From Ilex aquifolium (taxonomy: Eukaryota; Streptophyta; Magnoliopsida; Aquifoliales; Aquifoliaceae): a stretch of DNA of 64,000 nt. Under the pieces are notes generated by a model. That model was not told the DNA's origin and did not search any database. It saw nothing but the letters and a program-made list of their open reading frames with translations. The stretch lies in assembly GCA_951799425.1 (NCBI GenBank), contig OX637403.1:30358811-30422810 (forward strand), written 5' to 3'. Position numbers and translations under genes: made by a program. Shown piece after piece: positions 27,628 to 37,662 of the stretch; within the stretch, counting starts at the first letter, position 1; every line of letters begins with the position of its first letter.

Positions 27628-27981
27628 TTAATGGGATATGAGATATAAAAGAAAGGAAAAGGTCGAAATTAACTTTGAATGAGATAATAAAACAAGTATG
27701 GTGAGGTTCAAAAATACACCCAAATCCACATCGGCAGATAAACCCAGGTTATCCAGAACAACCCCAGCAACATTACCACCGTTGCACATTATCCCATTCC
27801 ATGAAGAAGGACACCCATTGAAGTCTATAGACTCCTCATTCCATGAATCAAGCACATAACTGGTCGGGTCATGCTTAATTCCTTTCTTGAACTCAAGCAG
27901 TGCCAAAATGTCCTGCGATGAAAGCTGCCCCATGGAACAGACAAAAAATAGGAATACCACAAGAAGCCTAAAGAGCTTCAT
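27628..27981 (-). pseudogene. GHR1: Captured 5' fragment of a GHR1-type LRR receptor kinase
   Basis: A 117-residue open frame starts at 27981. A longer in-frame start at 28119 exists but lies in what looks like leader sequence. Residues 1-18 form a signal peptide (MKLFRLLVVFLFFVC...). They are followed by an LRR N-terminal cap with ALLEFKKGIKHDP, SWNEESIDFNGCPSSWNG and GGNVAGVVLDNLGL. This is the N-terminus of GHR1, a plasma-membrane LRR receptor-like kinase of guard-cell H2O2/ABA signalling. Similarity ends near FLNLTILV, after which about 20 unrelated residues lead to a stop. The repeats, membrane span and kinase domain are absent. The fragment sits inside the hAT-like element, so capture rather than local decay is inferred. 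If expressed, it would be a short secreted protein. Confidence 0.85.
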
Positions 27982-28928
27982 ACTAACACCCAGAAAATTG
28001 GCTGTCCCCAAGTAAAATATAAGCCTACTTTCAAGAATCAAATGGTTTTTCCAGCTCACAATATCACTATTCAAAAGAAACCCAACTCGGTTTTTACACC
28101 ATTCAAGAGCAAAACACAAACCCCCAAGAAAAATGGCTTCAACAAATACATAAAACAGATGGGTTCTATGAGCTACTGAATCCAGATGTCAAAGAAACCC
28201 AAATGTGTTACACACCAAAGAATAACAAAACATACTGCTCAACATATGTTATCTAAAGCCCCAAGAATCACATACTCAACTGAAACATCCTTTGTGTTCA
28301 ATGAAAACCAGAAATGCAGAAGAATGCTCCAAAAAATAACACTTTCAGTTATACAAACTAAGCTACAGCAATAAATGACTGAAACAAACCACACAAATTC
28401 AGTCACTTTCAGAGATTTAACCTATAAAAGATTAGTATTTTCTTACCAGACCCCTACTGTATAACTCAGTGAAATCGGTCACTTTCAGAGATTCAAACTT
28501 TAGAGCAAACCAAATTTCTTTCTAGCAAATATTGAACCTTTGAACAGTCTGAAACTTCAGATTTGCATATAAGCATAAACTTCCATCTGGAGTACATTCT
28601 GCAACCAGAGCTCAGGCTCGGAGCCTCAGACCATTGAGATGCACGAAACAAAGCAAGCGGGTCTTTAAATCTGCATTTAAATGCATTAAATACAATGAAC
28701 CCAGAAAAAATTGACTTCTACAAACCCCACTATCAACAGAAATTAGCTTCCAAAACCAACAACTTCAAAAAAACACAGTAAAAGGACCCTTATACACAGT
28801 AGAAATGATTCTGCTTGTACCTCTTATTTTAGAGGATTTAGGTAGCTCTTTTATTTTTCTTTTCCGCTGTACCGAAAAAAAAAAATATGCATATGAAGAT
28901 AATTATATACAAGTATCAACACCAAACC

Positions 28929-29126
28929 ATGTCTTCTTCAAAGACCATCGTGTTGAAGAGCTCTGACTTTGAGACCTTCGAGGTTGAGGAAATCGTGGCC
29001 TTGGAGTCGCAGACCATTAAGCACAGAGCAAAAATGATCCAACAGAGGCTACAGAGCAAAAATGACAGTGGGATAAGAGTGAGAGAAAGAGAGAGAGAGA
29101 GAGCTAACTTGGTCTACTACTACTAG
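28929..29126 (+). pseudogene. Captured N-terminal fragment of a SKP1-type protein
   Basis: A 65-residue frame opens with MSSSKTIVLKSSDFETFEVE and continues EEIVALESQTIKH. These 32 residues match the start of plant SKP1/ASK proteins, the adaptor subunit of SCF ubiquitin ligases. After residue 32 the similarity stops. A short duplicated stretch containing ACAGAGCAAAAATGA follows, and the frame runs into GA-repeat-encoded Arg-Glu residues. The cullin-binding and F-box-binding regions are missing, so it cannot work as SKP1. It lies inside the hAT-like element on the strand opposite the GHR1 fragment. Confidence 0.85.
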
Positions 29127-29493
29127 TCACCGACGCCAAGCCAAGAGAGACCGACAGAGGGAACGAGGGAGGCGGGCTGCTGGACAGAGGGAATGAGGGT
29201 TTGGAAAATGAAATTAGGGTTTGGAAAAAATAAAGTTCTTTATATAGTGCTGGGTTAATTCGGGTCAAAACAGGTCAGCGGGTTCGTGTCAACCCGATTA
29301 AATTCACGGGTCAATTCGGGTCAATTCGGGTTAAACGGGTTGAACCCGAACACGACCCATTAACACTTCGTGTTGACGGGTCGTGTTATACACGGGTCGT
29401 GTCAAAAAATTGGTTAACCCAAACCCATTTATTCGTGTCGTGTTCGTGTCGGGTTATCGTGTCGTGTCAAAAATTGCCACCCCTATACCCAAC

Positions 29494-30138
29494 TACCCGG
29501 GATGACCTAATTGGCTAATTCTCTTTCCACATTGTTTTGTATTCTCTCTCCAATTTTACCAAATTTTGTTGCCACGCGTCTCTTGATCTTTTTGTAATGT
29601 GCTTTGCTTGCTACATTGAGGAGTTATACCATATCCTCGGCCTCATGTGAAGTAATTGTGTTCTAACAAGTAAACTAATAAATTTATCATCTTATTCATT
29701 AAAATTTCACATAAATCTACTTAATTATATATTAATTCGTATAGATTAATTATATTAAAAATCTACTGGGTTTGCTCATTAAGGTTGAATCTGCCGACTA
29801 CACAATTATGATGTCCACATGTGTGAGTAAGCCGATTGTATCGGCTTTTATGTTGTCATCATTGTTTCGGCCGGTTGGATTTGCTCTTCGAAATTTAATA
29901 TGAGTTTTCATTTCTACCTTTCACTTTTAATCATTTTAGTTTAATACTTAGATTACCTCTTAAATTATGCTCTGAAATTAAAATTTTCCCTCAATTTCAA
30001 TTGTCTATTATGGTATTATACACTTTTTTTTTTGGGTAATAAGCAATGAATGTATTTAGGCCTTTTTGCTTCTTTTTATGATGATTATGCTATGTTCTCG
30101 TTAAATACAAAATAAGTAATGAATAATCCTATAAAAAC
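29494..30138. other. AT-rich intergenic sequence
   Basis: No gene, RNA or repeat terminus was recognised between the hAT-like element and the next SINE. Confidence 0.5.
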
Positions 30139-30154
30139 GTAATTTAATGACCTT

Positions 30155-30725
30155 AACCACATAGGGTAACACAAGTAGTAATAAGGACAAACTGTAAACT
30201 CATACGTAGGGTTGTTAATCAAATTGAGTTACTCGAGATTGGCTTAGGTTCAGCTCGTTTTTGACTCATTTAAGTTCGATTTATTTTTTAAACGAGCCGA
30301 ACTTGAATAAATTTATAGGCGCGTTTAAAAAATAAGCCCAACAGATTTGACTCGAACTCGACTAGCTCGATTCGTTTATATGCAAATATTCGAGCTCGAC
30401 TCGAATTTGACTCGTTTTCTAAATGAGCTCGACTCGAATTTGACTCGTTTTCTAAATGAGCCGAATTTGAACAATTTTTTAGATTCGATTAAAAAAAACA
30501 AGTTTTTTTTACTCGGCTCGAACTCGTTTGACTATCAACCCTTACTCATAGATCCTGTATTTGAATTTTGACAATTCTTTAAGCTCAGACCATGAGGGAT
30601 TTATCCCTCGTGAATACCCTAATCCTAGTTTGGATGACCTGTCTTTGACCGAACCGAGAAGGGAATTAGTCGAGGTGCGCATAAACTGAGTCGAACGCTC
30701 TTAATAATTAAACAAAAAAAAAAAG
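30155..30725 (+). mobile_element. SINE family A copy, interrupted by a hAT-like MITE
   Basis: The two SINE halves are 30155-30206 and about 30553-30725. They read GGTAACACAAGTAG... to CTGTAAACTCATACG, then TCCTGTATTTGAATTTTGAC through GGGAATTAGTCGAGG to ATTAAAC plus an A-tract. The outer duplication is GTAATTTAATGACCTT (30139-30154) and GTAATTTAATGATCTT (30726-30741), 15 of 16 identical. The MITE at 30207-30544 entered after the SINE. Confidence 0.8.
30207..30544. mobile_element. hAT-like MITE nested in a SINE
   Basis: The ends are TAGGGTTGTTAATCAAA and (reverse complement of the right end) TAAGGGTTGATAGTCAAA. They are flanked by CTCATACG (30199-30206) and CTCATAGA (30545-30552), an 8-bp duplication with two mismatches. 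The interior is rich in CTCGACTCGAATTTGACTCG motifs and contains a 33-bp tandem duplication at about 30393-30458. Confidence 0.75.
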
Positions 30726-31374
30726 GTAATTTAATGATCTTATAAAAAAAACCTAATTTAATTTAGTTATTTGATTTACCGTGAGTACTAATATTACATA
30801 GAATTCATTTTCCAATTCAACTGTTGTAATTAATTAAGTTCTTAAATTAAATTTAAATAACATTTTTTTTTATAATTACGCACCCGAATGGCATGCACAA
30901 GCACACCTAATTATAAGAAATAGGTTAGGCCAAGATCAAAGATTTTAAATGATCAAGTAATTATATTTTGTTTTGATTAATCCAATTTTGAAAACTGCAT
31001 GAGTTGATTATCAAACCTTGGATTTTTAGGTGGTTGGACTTTTATTTTTATTTATAGTTGGTATTATTTGATTGCTCCTCGTTTAGACAATGAGGAATCA
31101 ATTATCTATTCCGCATGCAGCATGCATTGTGAGCATATTCCTTCGTCACTACACATACGTGGGTAATATAGTCATTTACTAAGGATTTGGTTACTACAAT
31201 GCATGCTTTATGAGGCAGCATAATTTAATTGGTCGTGGAAACGGGATCCAAATCTTCTTAAATATATTTTTTATAAATTTTTTTTAGCACATCATTTACT
31301 ATTAATAGGTGAAAGACTCATTTATATACAGTAAAATTGTGTTTGAGTTGAACACTGAAAGTTGAATTTTGAAT

Positions 31375-32245
31375 TTTAAGTGTTTAATGCTGAATTTTTT
31401 AATTTGTAAACTGTTTGGTATCAACTGAAATTTAAATATTTAATTAAATCAAACTATTTGACAAATATAATAAGCTGAAATCTGAAAAATGTTATTATCC
31501 TAATTTTACTCTTATTTTTAATTATCTCTCTACAACTACCTTATTTCTACCATCATCATCATAATGGTAGCAGTGATGATGATGGTGGCAGCAACGGTGA
31601 TGATAGTGGTGGTGGTGGTAGTGGCATAATGGCGGTGGTGATGACAGCAACAAAGTGGTAGTGGCGACAGTGACACAATGGTGGTGATGGTGGCGGCGAC
31701 ACAATGGTGATGATGATGGTGATACAATGGTAATACTGATGAGGGCATAATGGTAATAGTGACGATGATACAATGGTGGTGATACAATGATAGTGAAGGC
31801 AGTGACACAATGGTAGTAGTACTGGTGGTGATACAATGGTAGTAGTGGTGGCGACATAATGGTAATGGTGACGATGACACAATGATGGTGGTGGTGGTGT
31901 CGATGACACAATTGTGGTGGTGAGGGTGACACAATATTGATGGCTACGGTGGCACAATGATGGTGGTGGTGGTGGATGAAGAGTAATGAAAAGTTAAGAG
32001 TATAAAATGTATTGATGATATATTGTCCATTATGAGTTATTGATAAACTCTTTACTGACTAACATTTTCAACATTAAAGTGATAAATAAATGATTTGTTA
32101 CTTAAAATTTTAACTTATTTTTAAGAAGTGCTTAAAATATTTAGTGGTATGAGTTTTAAGTTATCAAACTGGTTTAATACATTAATTGTTTAAAGTATTC
32201 AATTTTAAGTCTTAAGTAGTATTATCAAACAGTCCTAAATCTATG
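31375..32245. mobile_element. Probable MITE-like repeat with an internal minisatellite
   Basis: The flanks contain inverted-repeat-like ends: AACTGTTTGGTATCAACTG near 31408, and a right end reading GACTGTTTGATAATACTAC in reverse complement near 32230. The ends and target duplication are not sharp. The core at about 31558-31975 is an irregular tandem array of GTGACACAATGGTGGTGATG-like units. This gives histidine- or proline-rich open frames that are not genes. Confidence 0.45.
31558..31975. repeat. Degenerate minisatellite (ACACAATGGTGGTGATG-like)
   Basis: Over about 420 bp, ACAATGGT and GGTGGTG motifs recur irregularly every 15-40 bases. Six-frame translation yields His/Pro/Thr-rich frames in several phases at once, typical of simple repeat DNA. 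Confidence 0.85.
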
Positions 32246-32411
32246 TAAATGTAACTTGAATACATGATAGGTGACGATCAACTAAGAAATGACTTGAAAA
32301 CAAAAAATATATTAGACGAGATGTCACTTTGTGTAAACGCAACTTGACAAGCATGACTAGACGTGGTAGTGGAGAGTGATATTTTCTTTTCGACAAATCA
32401 TCTACAATACA

Positions 32412-33091
32412 TTTTTTTTTTTTTGATCAAAGCAAATAGGATAACCATTTCATTAAGTGTGAAAATTGAGGTTACAATCAGTCAAAAGAAAAGCCGTAAA
32501 CTCGGGAGGGGGGATCCTAGCCAATTCACCGGAAGCGAATTGTTTAACATATTGACCGCTACCTAATGAACAGTTTTGTTAAAGACTCTAGGCTTGTGTA
32601 AAAAGTTAAGATTGTATAACCTAGCATAATGTCTAATGTTCTCAATGATTACACTAATTTTCCACGGGAAAACATCTTCGTTGGAGTTAAGTTTAATGAC
32701 ATTGAGACAATCATTCAAAATAGTTGCATGTGTGATCAGCTGTGCTTCGGCAAGGAGGCATGCTTGCCTCACAGTCTCTGCCTCCGAGAACAAAACAGAC
32801 ACCGCTGAGAAAGATTTAGCACTGCCAAAATCAAATTCTCCCCTATCGTTGCATATCACCGCTCCAGAAGCTGTCTTTGCTGATATTGATTTGAAAGCTC
32901 CATCGCAGAAGATACGAGTCCCATCCTCAACCTCTTGTGGTCTCGCCTCTGATTCCTTCTGTCTCTAGTTGATACCCCATCACTAATTCTAAGTTGATCT
33001 CTCCACATGGCTTGTGCATGTGTGGCATAGGCATTAACTTCTTCCATGTTGAAAATGAACTGGTTTCTTGCCTTCCAAATTATCCAACCCA
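32412..33091 (-). mobile_element. 5'-truncated LINE remnant with an RNase H domain
   Basis: On the minus strand this segment encodes WIIWKARNQFIFN, then in another frame IFCDGAF...SGAVICNDRG and EAETVRQACLLAEAQ. These match the RNase H-like C-terminal region (RVT_3 type) of plant L1 LINEs. The segment ends in a 13-base poly-A tail (T run at 32412-32424). Target duplications are CATCTACAATACA (32399-32411) and CATCTACTATACA (33092-33104), 12 of 13 identical. At least one frameshift separates the WKARN part from the RNase H part, so the remnant is dead. Confidence 0.85.
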
Positions 33092-33104
33092 CATCTACTA
33101 TACA

Positions 33105-34529
33105 TTCAAGTGAGATATATTATATATAAGTGAGTTCCTTACACATTAATAATGAATTTAAGGAAAATTATATTATTAAATTTATAATTGTCTAAAATTT
33201 AAAATTAATTAGACCCTCCTAATTTTTAGAAAATTAGTAATTAAGAGAAAGACTTATCAACGTATTAAAGTAACCCGAAACATTGGGTCCTACCGGCAGG
33301 CCTCTTGTCTGGCGATCACGTGAAAGCTCGTCAGAAAACACGTTCATTGATTGGGGCGATGTCCGTGCCACCGACTCTGCTCGACCGCATGATGCTTGCT
33401 GCTGAACCAACAAACAAACCTTCACATAACGGCCCTTAAGACGACACTTGTGGCGGCTGACCCTTCACTTGGCGGGAAATCGTTGAGGCACCTTCCCGCC
33501 AATCGGTGGGATAGCGTCATCAACACCATCATGGGTTACTAAAAAATCAAGGACTAAGATTTTTCCAAATTTAATTTATTTTATTTTCAATAAATTATCT
33601 ACTATTAATTTAAGTGAGATCTTTAATGTATAAAATAATTTTTCACTCCTTAAAAGAATATAATCTAACAAAAACGAAATAAAAAATATTAAAAAATCAA
33701 TTTTAAATCAAAATAATTGAATTTCTTTTATAAATTACATCCAAACTTTTTGCCATTAAATTTTTATTTTTTTAATTGAATCCCTATTATAATAATCAAT
33801 TAGACTCTTTCACGAATATAGATTTCATAACTGAGTGAGGGACAAACGACTGAAAAATGATATACTCGAAGGTTGGTCATTGACAACTTTATACATTCTT
33901 TTGTTTGAGGAATACTTTTTCGAAAATTTTTGTTTTATTTTTATTTTTTTAATTTTTGGAAACCCGCCAATTTTGGTCTTTTACTTTTTGACCGTTTACA
34001 TTGGCGCCAAATTCGAAATTTCAAAGTTGATACATGGCACAATGGGCGATGACTTTTGGTGAGGGAGTGGAATTCTGTACAGCGGCGCCGCAGATCACTC
34101 CGTGAGACACTCGTGACATGTTTTCCTCTAACGGGACCCACACATACCATGCCCAAGTAAAATTAATTTAAAACCAAAAAAAGGTTTCTTGCAAGTCTCG
34201 GTTGATTTGGACCTAATTGTGTTTGTTATGGTAAATATTCGATGATTATTCATGTTTTTTCTTGTGGGTCCCAGATGGAGATTTTAGGATCTTTGTAATT
34301 GTAAGATTCCTTTTCTATCATCTTGGCCGTACATAATTATGTTTCTCAAAATTTGATTTTGCATGCTTATTAGTCAAAGTATTAGCACGTGAAATCATTA
34401 GTTTGGGATTCTTAGTGAGATTTTGATTCTATAACTAATCCCAAAGTTTGAACTTGATGGTAAGTTTTTATTAATTAAGTTGAAAAAATATTAATTAAGT
34501 TTTTATATTCAAAAATTTGATGGTAAGAG

Positions 34530-34566
<37 letters not shown>

Positions 34567-34988
34567 AGGAGTGATTAGTGAGATTCTCTCCAATACACTT
34601 TTTTTTTCAAGACACGTCATTCACCATGTATTCAGGTGGAACTCATTTGTACTTATTAATGGTGGATGATGTGCCTTGAAGAGAAAGTGTGCTAGAGATA
34701 ATCTGAATCAAACAGAGATAATGATTGAAAAATTATGATAATAAATTTGAACTTGACTTTTTTTGGGGGTAAAAACTTGATTTTTAGTAGTTTTAGTTTT
34801 ATTATTAGTTTTTGTTAATATAAAAAATTCAATTTTAGGGCTTTTTAATTTAATGGGCTGAATTAATAAGTTCAATTAATTCAAGTTTGAAATCGTTTAT
34901 TTAGGTTTAAATATACCATTTTTTTTGTGGGGCTTATTTCTTATAAATTCAAAATTTTTTGTTTGGTCTATTATTATATCTCTAAAAA
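33105..34988. other. Non-coding interval with E2F-like motifs
   Basis: No recognised gene. Against an AT-rich background, 33280-33520 and 33955-34150 are relatively GC-rich. They contain E2F-consensus-like sites: GGCGGGAAA at 33471, TTCCCGCCAA at 33493, ACCCGCCAA at 33962 and the palindromic TTGGCGCCAA at 34001. A GA microsatellite lies at about 34535-34561. An open frame at 33234-33425 (-) could not be assigned to any family. Confidence 0.5.
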
Positions 34989-35120
34989 CTAGCGGTAACT
35001 CGTGTCTGAAAGTACGATGTAATGTGAATAGTTTTGAGAGAAATGTTGGTGGACGTTAGATGAATTTATTTGAAACCGTCAAATATACTTATTGAAATTT
35101 GTTTTATTTTATATTATTGA
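34989..35120 (-). mobile_element. Mini-Helitron, 132 bp, minus orientation
   Basis: Read on the minus strand, it starts TCAATAATATAAAATAAAAC after an A and continues with TTCAATAAG and TTTGACGG. It ends with hairpin-like CGTACTTTCAGACACG, GTTACCGCTAG and a following T. It has the same length and layout as the copy at 37438-37569. Confidence 0.75.
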
Positions 35121-37218
35121 TATTGATTACAAGACTCGAAAAATCTTAAAGAAGTCTAAACATTTAGACTTTATTAACCTACTGATTGGGCCGGCCCTGA
35201 GTGTCACAATCTAAGGGCTAGCATTTCCTCGTTAGGGGCAGGCATAAGGTGAGGGACGTTACTTATTGACCCAGAAAACTTAAGCAGAAGGCAAAGGTCT
35301 TTGGGTATGGCTTGCAAGTCTGGTTTCTAGTTGCCCCTTTATGTGAACATGGTAGTGATGGAATTGACTTGATGAATGAGTCGCTTACTCTTTCATACTA
35401 AACTTTACACAATAATACAAACAATGATTGTATAACAAAGTTCATATGCATATATACTTCCTATATCACCATATTTTCACTTTTTTTTTTTGTGAATATA
35501 AAAAGTTATTTGAAAACTCGGGTATCACTCTATTTAGTTTCTACATACCAAGCACTCGAGCAAGTTGGACTAGTTAAAAGGTCAATATAGCTCAAGTGCT
35601 AAACTCGAGATATAAAATCTCAAACTTGAATTATATCTGCACCATAATTTAATCCAAAGGTTCAATTAAGTATTGGTCTGTCTTAAGTTTTTGAATTCTG
35701 GTTAAATTCAAAGTGCATTTCTCTATTTAAAACGTAGATTTATTTCACAAGGTTCAATTCATATTGAAATTGGGAATCATTCTTGAGCTATATAACTCGG
35801 ATTGAAATTTGGCCTGGCCGTAACAATTTTAACAATAAAAGCCTCTTCCTAAGTAAAATATCTTTTAGATTGGATTCGAGTTGACATGTTTAAGTTGCAC
35901 CTTAAACCTGTAGACAACAGTGATGTCTGAAAAAGGTAATTAGTTAACAATCTTTACTATAATCCGGAGAGGTTGATTCTCGAACTTGAAACCATGACAT
36001 ATCATTTAGACAGATAAACACTTGCTATCATTTTCGATTTGATTTCTAGTATAATATTAACACGCTAAGGTCAACATATGACATAATGGTTTGTAAAATT
36101 GTTGGGTTGATGGCACTATGGTGAAATGAGCATGGACGGTTTGACACTCAACTTTCTCAGAACACACAGCCTTAAAAAGTTAGGAAGGTAGCAAGCTTAA
36201 AAAGTTAGGAAGGTCGGTGATGCACATGCCAGGCTTTCTCACACTCGCATTTCTGTTCTTCATTCAGCAAAACTCGTCTTTAGCGTAGTTACAAGGTTGT
36301 TCTATTGTAATATATAATAAGTTACGTGTTCTTTGTAAGTACAAATGAAGATTGTGTACATCTGATTTTCTTGTATATACACCCAACCCCCCCCCCCCCC
36401 CACCCAATACACATATATACAACCAAAAAGAGAAAAGAACACATGACCATAAGCCATAGTAGATAGACCTACACTTTCAGAAACATCTCTCATTATTGGC
36501 CCCTCTCTAATATACTCAATCACATGGCTCTAGCTGCAACATGCCACAATGGGTTGCTACTGTCATTTTACCAAAAAAAGTTGAACTCTGCTTTTCAATT
36601 TCTCCTTGTCTGTTAGATGTAAAAGGTCATTCTAAGTGTTCCTACACCTAACTTACGTGGTGAACTGAGGTAAGTCTACAACAAATTTTTTTTTTTAGAA
36701 AAAAGAATTGTGGTTAGTAATAATGTACACACCATATTTGTCCACCGCTTCACTTTTACCATTACCATGTGAAAAAATCACATTCATTGGATATCTAATA
36801 AAGTCAATAGATCTCACTGACCTAATGGTCCACATTAAGACGGTGATTGTTGAATTGTTACAAGTCAATTGAGTGATGTTATAAGTCAATTGACTGATGT
36901 TACAACTTAAATCGGGGAATTTTTTTTTCAAAAGATACAAATAGGTCAAAGTTATGACAACGAGATTCAAAAAAATTGGGTTTTGCAACCAATTTTAATT
37001 GATCTTATTGAACCATAACTTCACTTGTTTGAATTATTTATTTGACCTTATAGAACCGTAACTTTCAAAATGATAGTGAAAATTAACTTTGTTAATGGAA
37101 ATGGGCTGGAGGACAGATGGTTTACTGTTGACAAATTGACATGTCTTAAATGTTGCAGTTGCTCATCACTGCCATATGAGTACCATATGAAGTTGTTCTT
37201 ATGGCCTTCACTTTTTGT
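35121..37218. other. AT-rich intergenic sequence
   Basis: No gene was recognised. Features are limited to a run of about 15 C at 36387-36401 and a short tandem repeat of about 22 bp (ACAAGTCAATTGAGTGATGT-like) near 36858-36908. Confidence 0.5.
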
Positions 37219-37393
37219 AAGGAAAATGCTATAATTATCAAAAAAATTTATCAAAATTTTCATATCAAATAATGTGACATAATTTTCATTATTAAATTTT
37301 AATGGAATCTATTTATCTGATGGTAAAAAATTATGCCACATCATTTGAGATGGAGATTTGATAAACAAATTTGATTATCCTTTTTCTAATTCT
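37219..37393. mobile_element. MITE with long terminal inverted repeats
   Basis: The left side includes CAAATAATGTGACATAATTTT. The right side in reverse complement gives CAAATGATGTGGCATAATTTT, preceded on both sides by TTATCAAA-type motifs. The whole segment can fold into a hairpin. Exact ends and a target duplication were not resolved. Confidence 0.55.
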
Positions 37394-37437
37394 CTACCAT
37401 GTTACCTACCATAAAAAACAGTTGGAGAAGAGAAATA

Positions 37438-37569
37438 TCTATAATATAAAATAGGGCAGGTTTCAATAAGTCCATTCGACGGTGTCAAATAGACTCATCC
37501 AACTGTCACTAATATTCTTCTTAAAATTATTCACATTACACCGTGCCTTTAAACACGAGTTACCCCTAA
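37438..37569 (+). mobile_element. Mini-Helitron, 132 bp
   Basis: It starts TCTATAATATAAAATAGGGC after an A at 37437. It contains TTCAATAAGTCCATTCGACGG and ends with CGTGCCTTTAAACACG, GTTACCCCTAA and then T at 37570. This fits the 5' TC, 3' hairpin plus CTRR, A|T insertion pattern. There is no coding capacity. Confidence 0.78.
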
Positions 37570-37662
37570 TAACTCCATTATGGTTAGCAACAAATGGGCA
37601 AGTCATAAGTTTAACCATCAGCCTGATGAAAGTGAAACTACCAACGTAGATGGCCTACCTCT

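Larger units (their letters stand above)
27255..29485. mobile_element. hAT-like element carrying two captured gene fragments
   Basis: The ends are a 13-bp perfect inverted repeat, TAGGGGTGGCAAT ... ATTGCCACCCCTA, flanked by an exact 8-bp duplication TACCCAAC (27247-27254 and 29486-29493). An 8-bp duplication and TAGGG termini fit the hAT superfamily. Both subterminal regions (about 27255-27520 and 29260-29485) are dense in CGTGTCGTG, ACACGACC and CGGGTT motifs, probable transposase-binding arrays. There is no transposase, so the element is non-autonomous. The interior holds a GHR1-like fragment on the minus strand and a SKP1-like fragment on the plus strand, with what look like their original upstream sequences. 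The arrangement is comparable to Pack-MULEs, but the termini are hAT-like. Confidence 0.85.

Noticed and set aside
31522..31957. Three overlapping His/Pro-rich frames
   Set aside because: All three phases of one strand are open because of a minisatellite; no protein is supported.
33234..33425. Possible small gene on the minus strand
   Set aside because: The 63-codon frame has no recognisable domain and no supporting splice or start context; mentioned only with the E2F-like sites.
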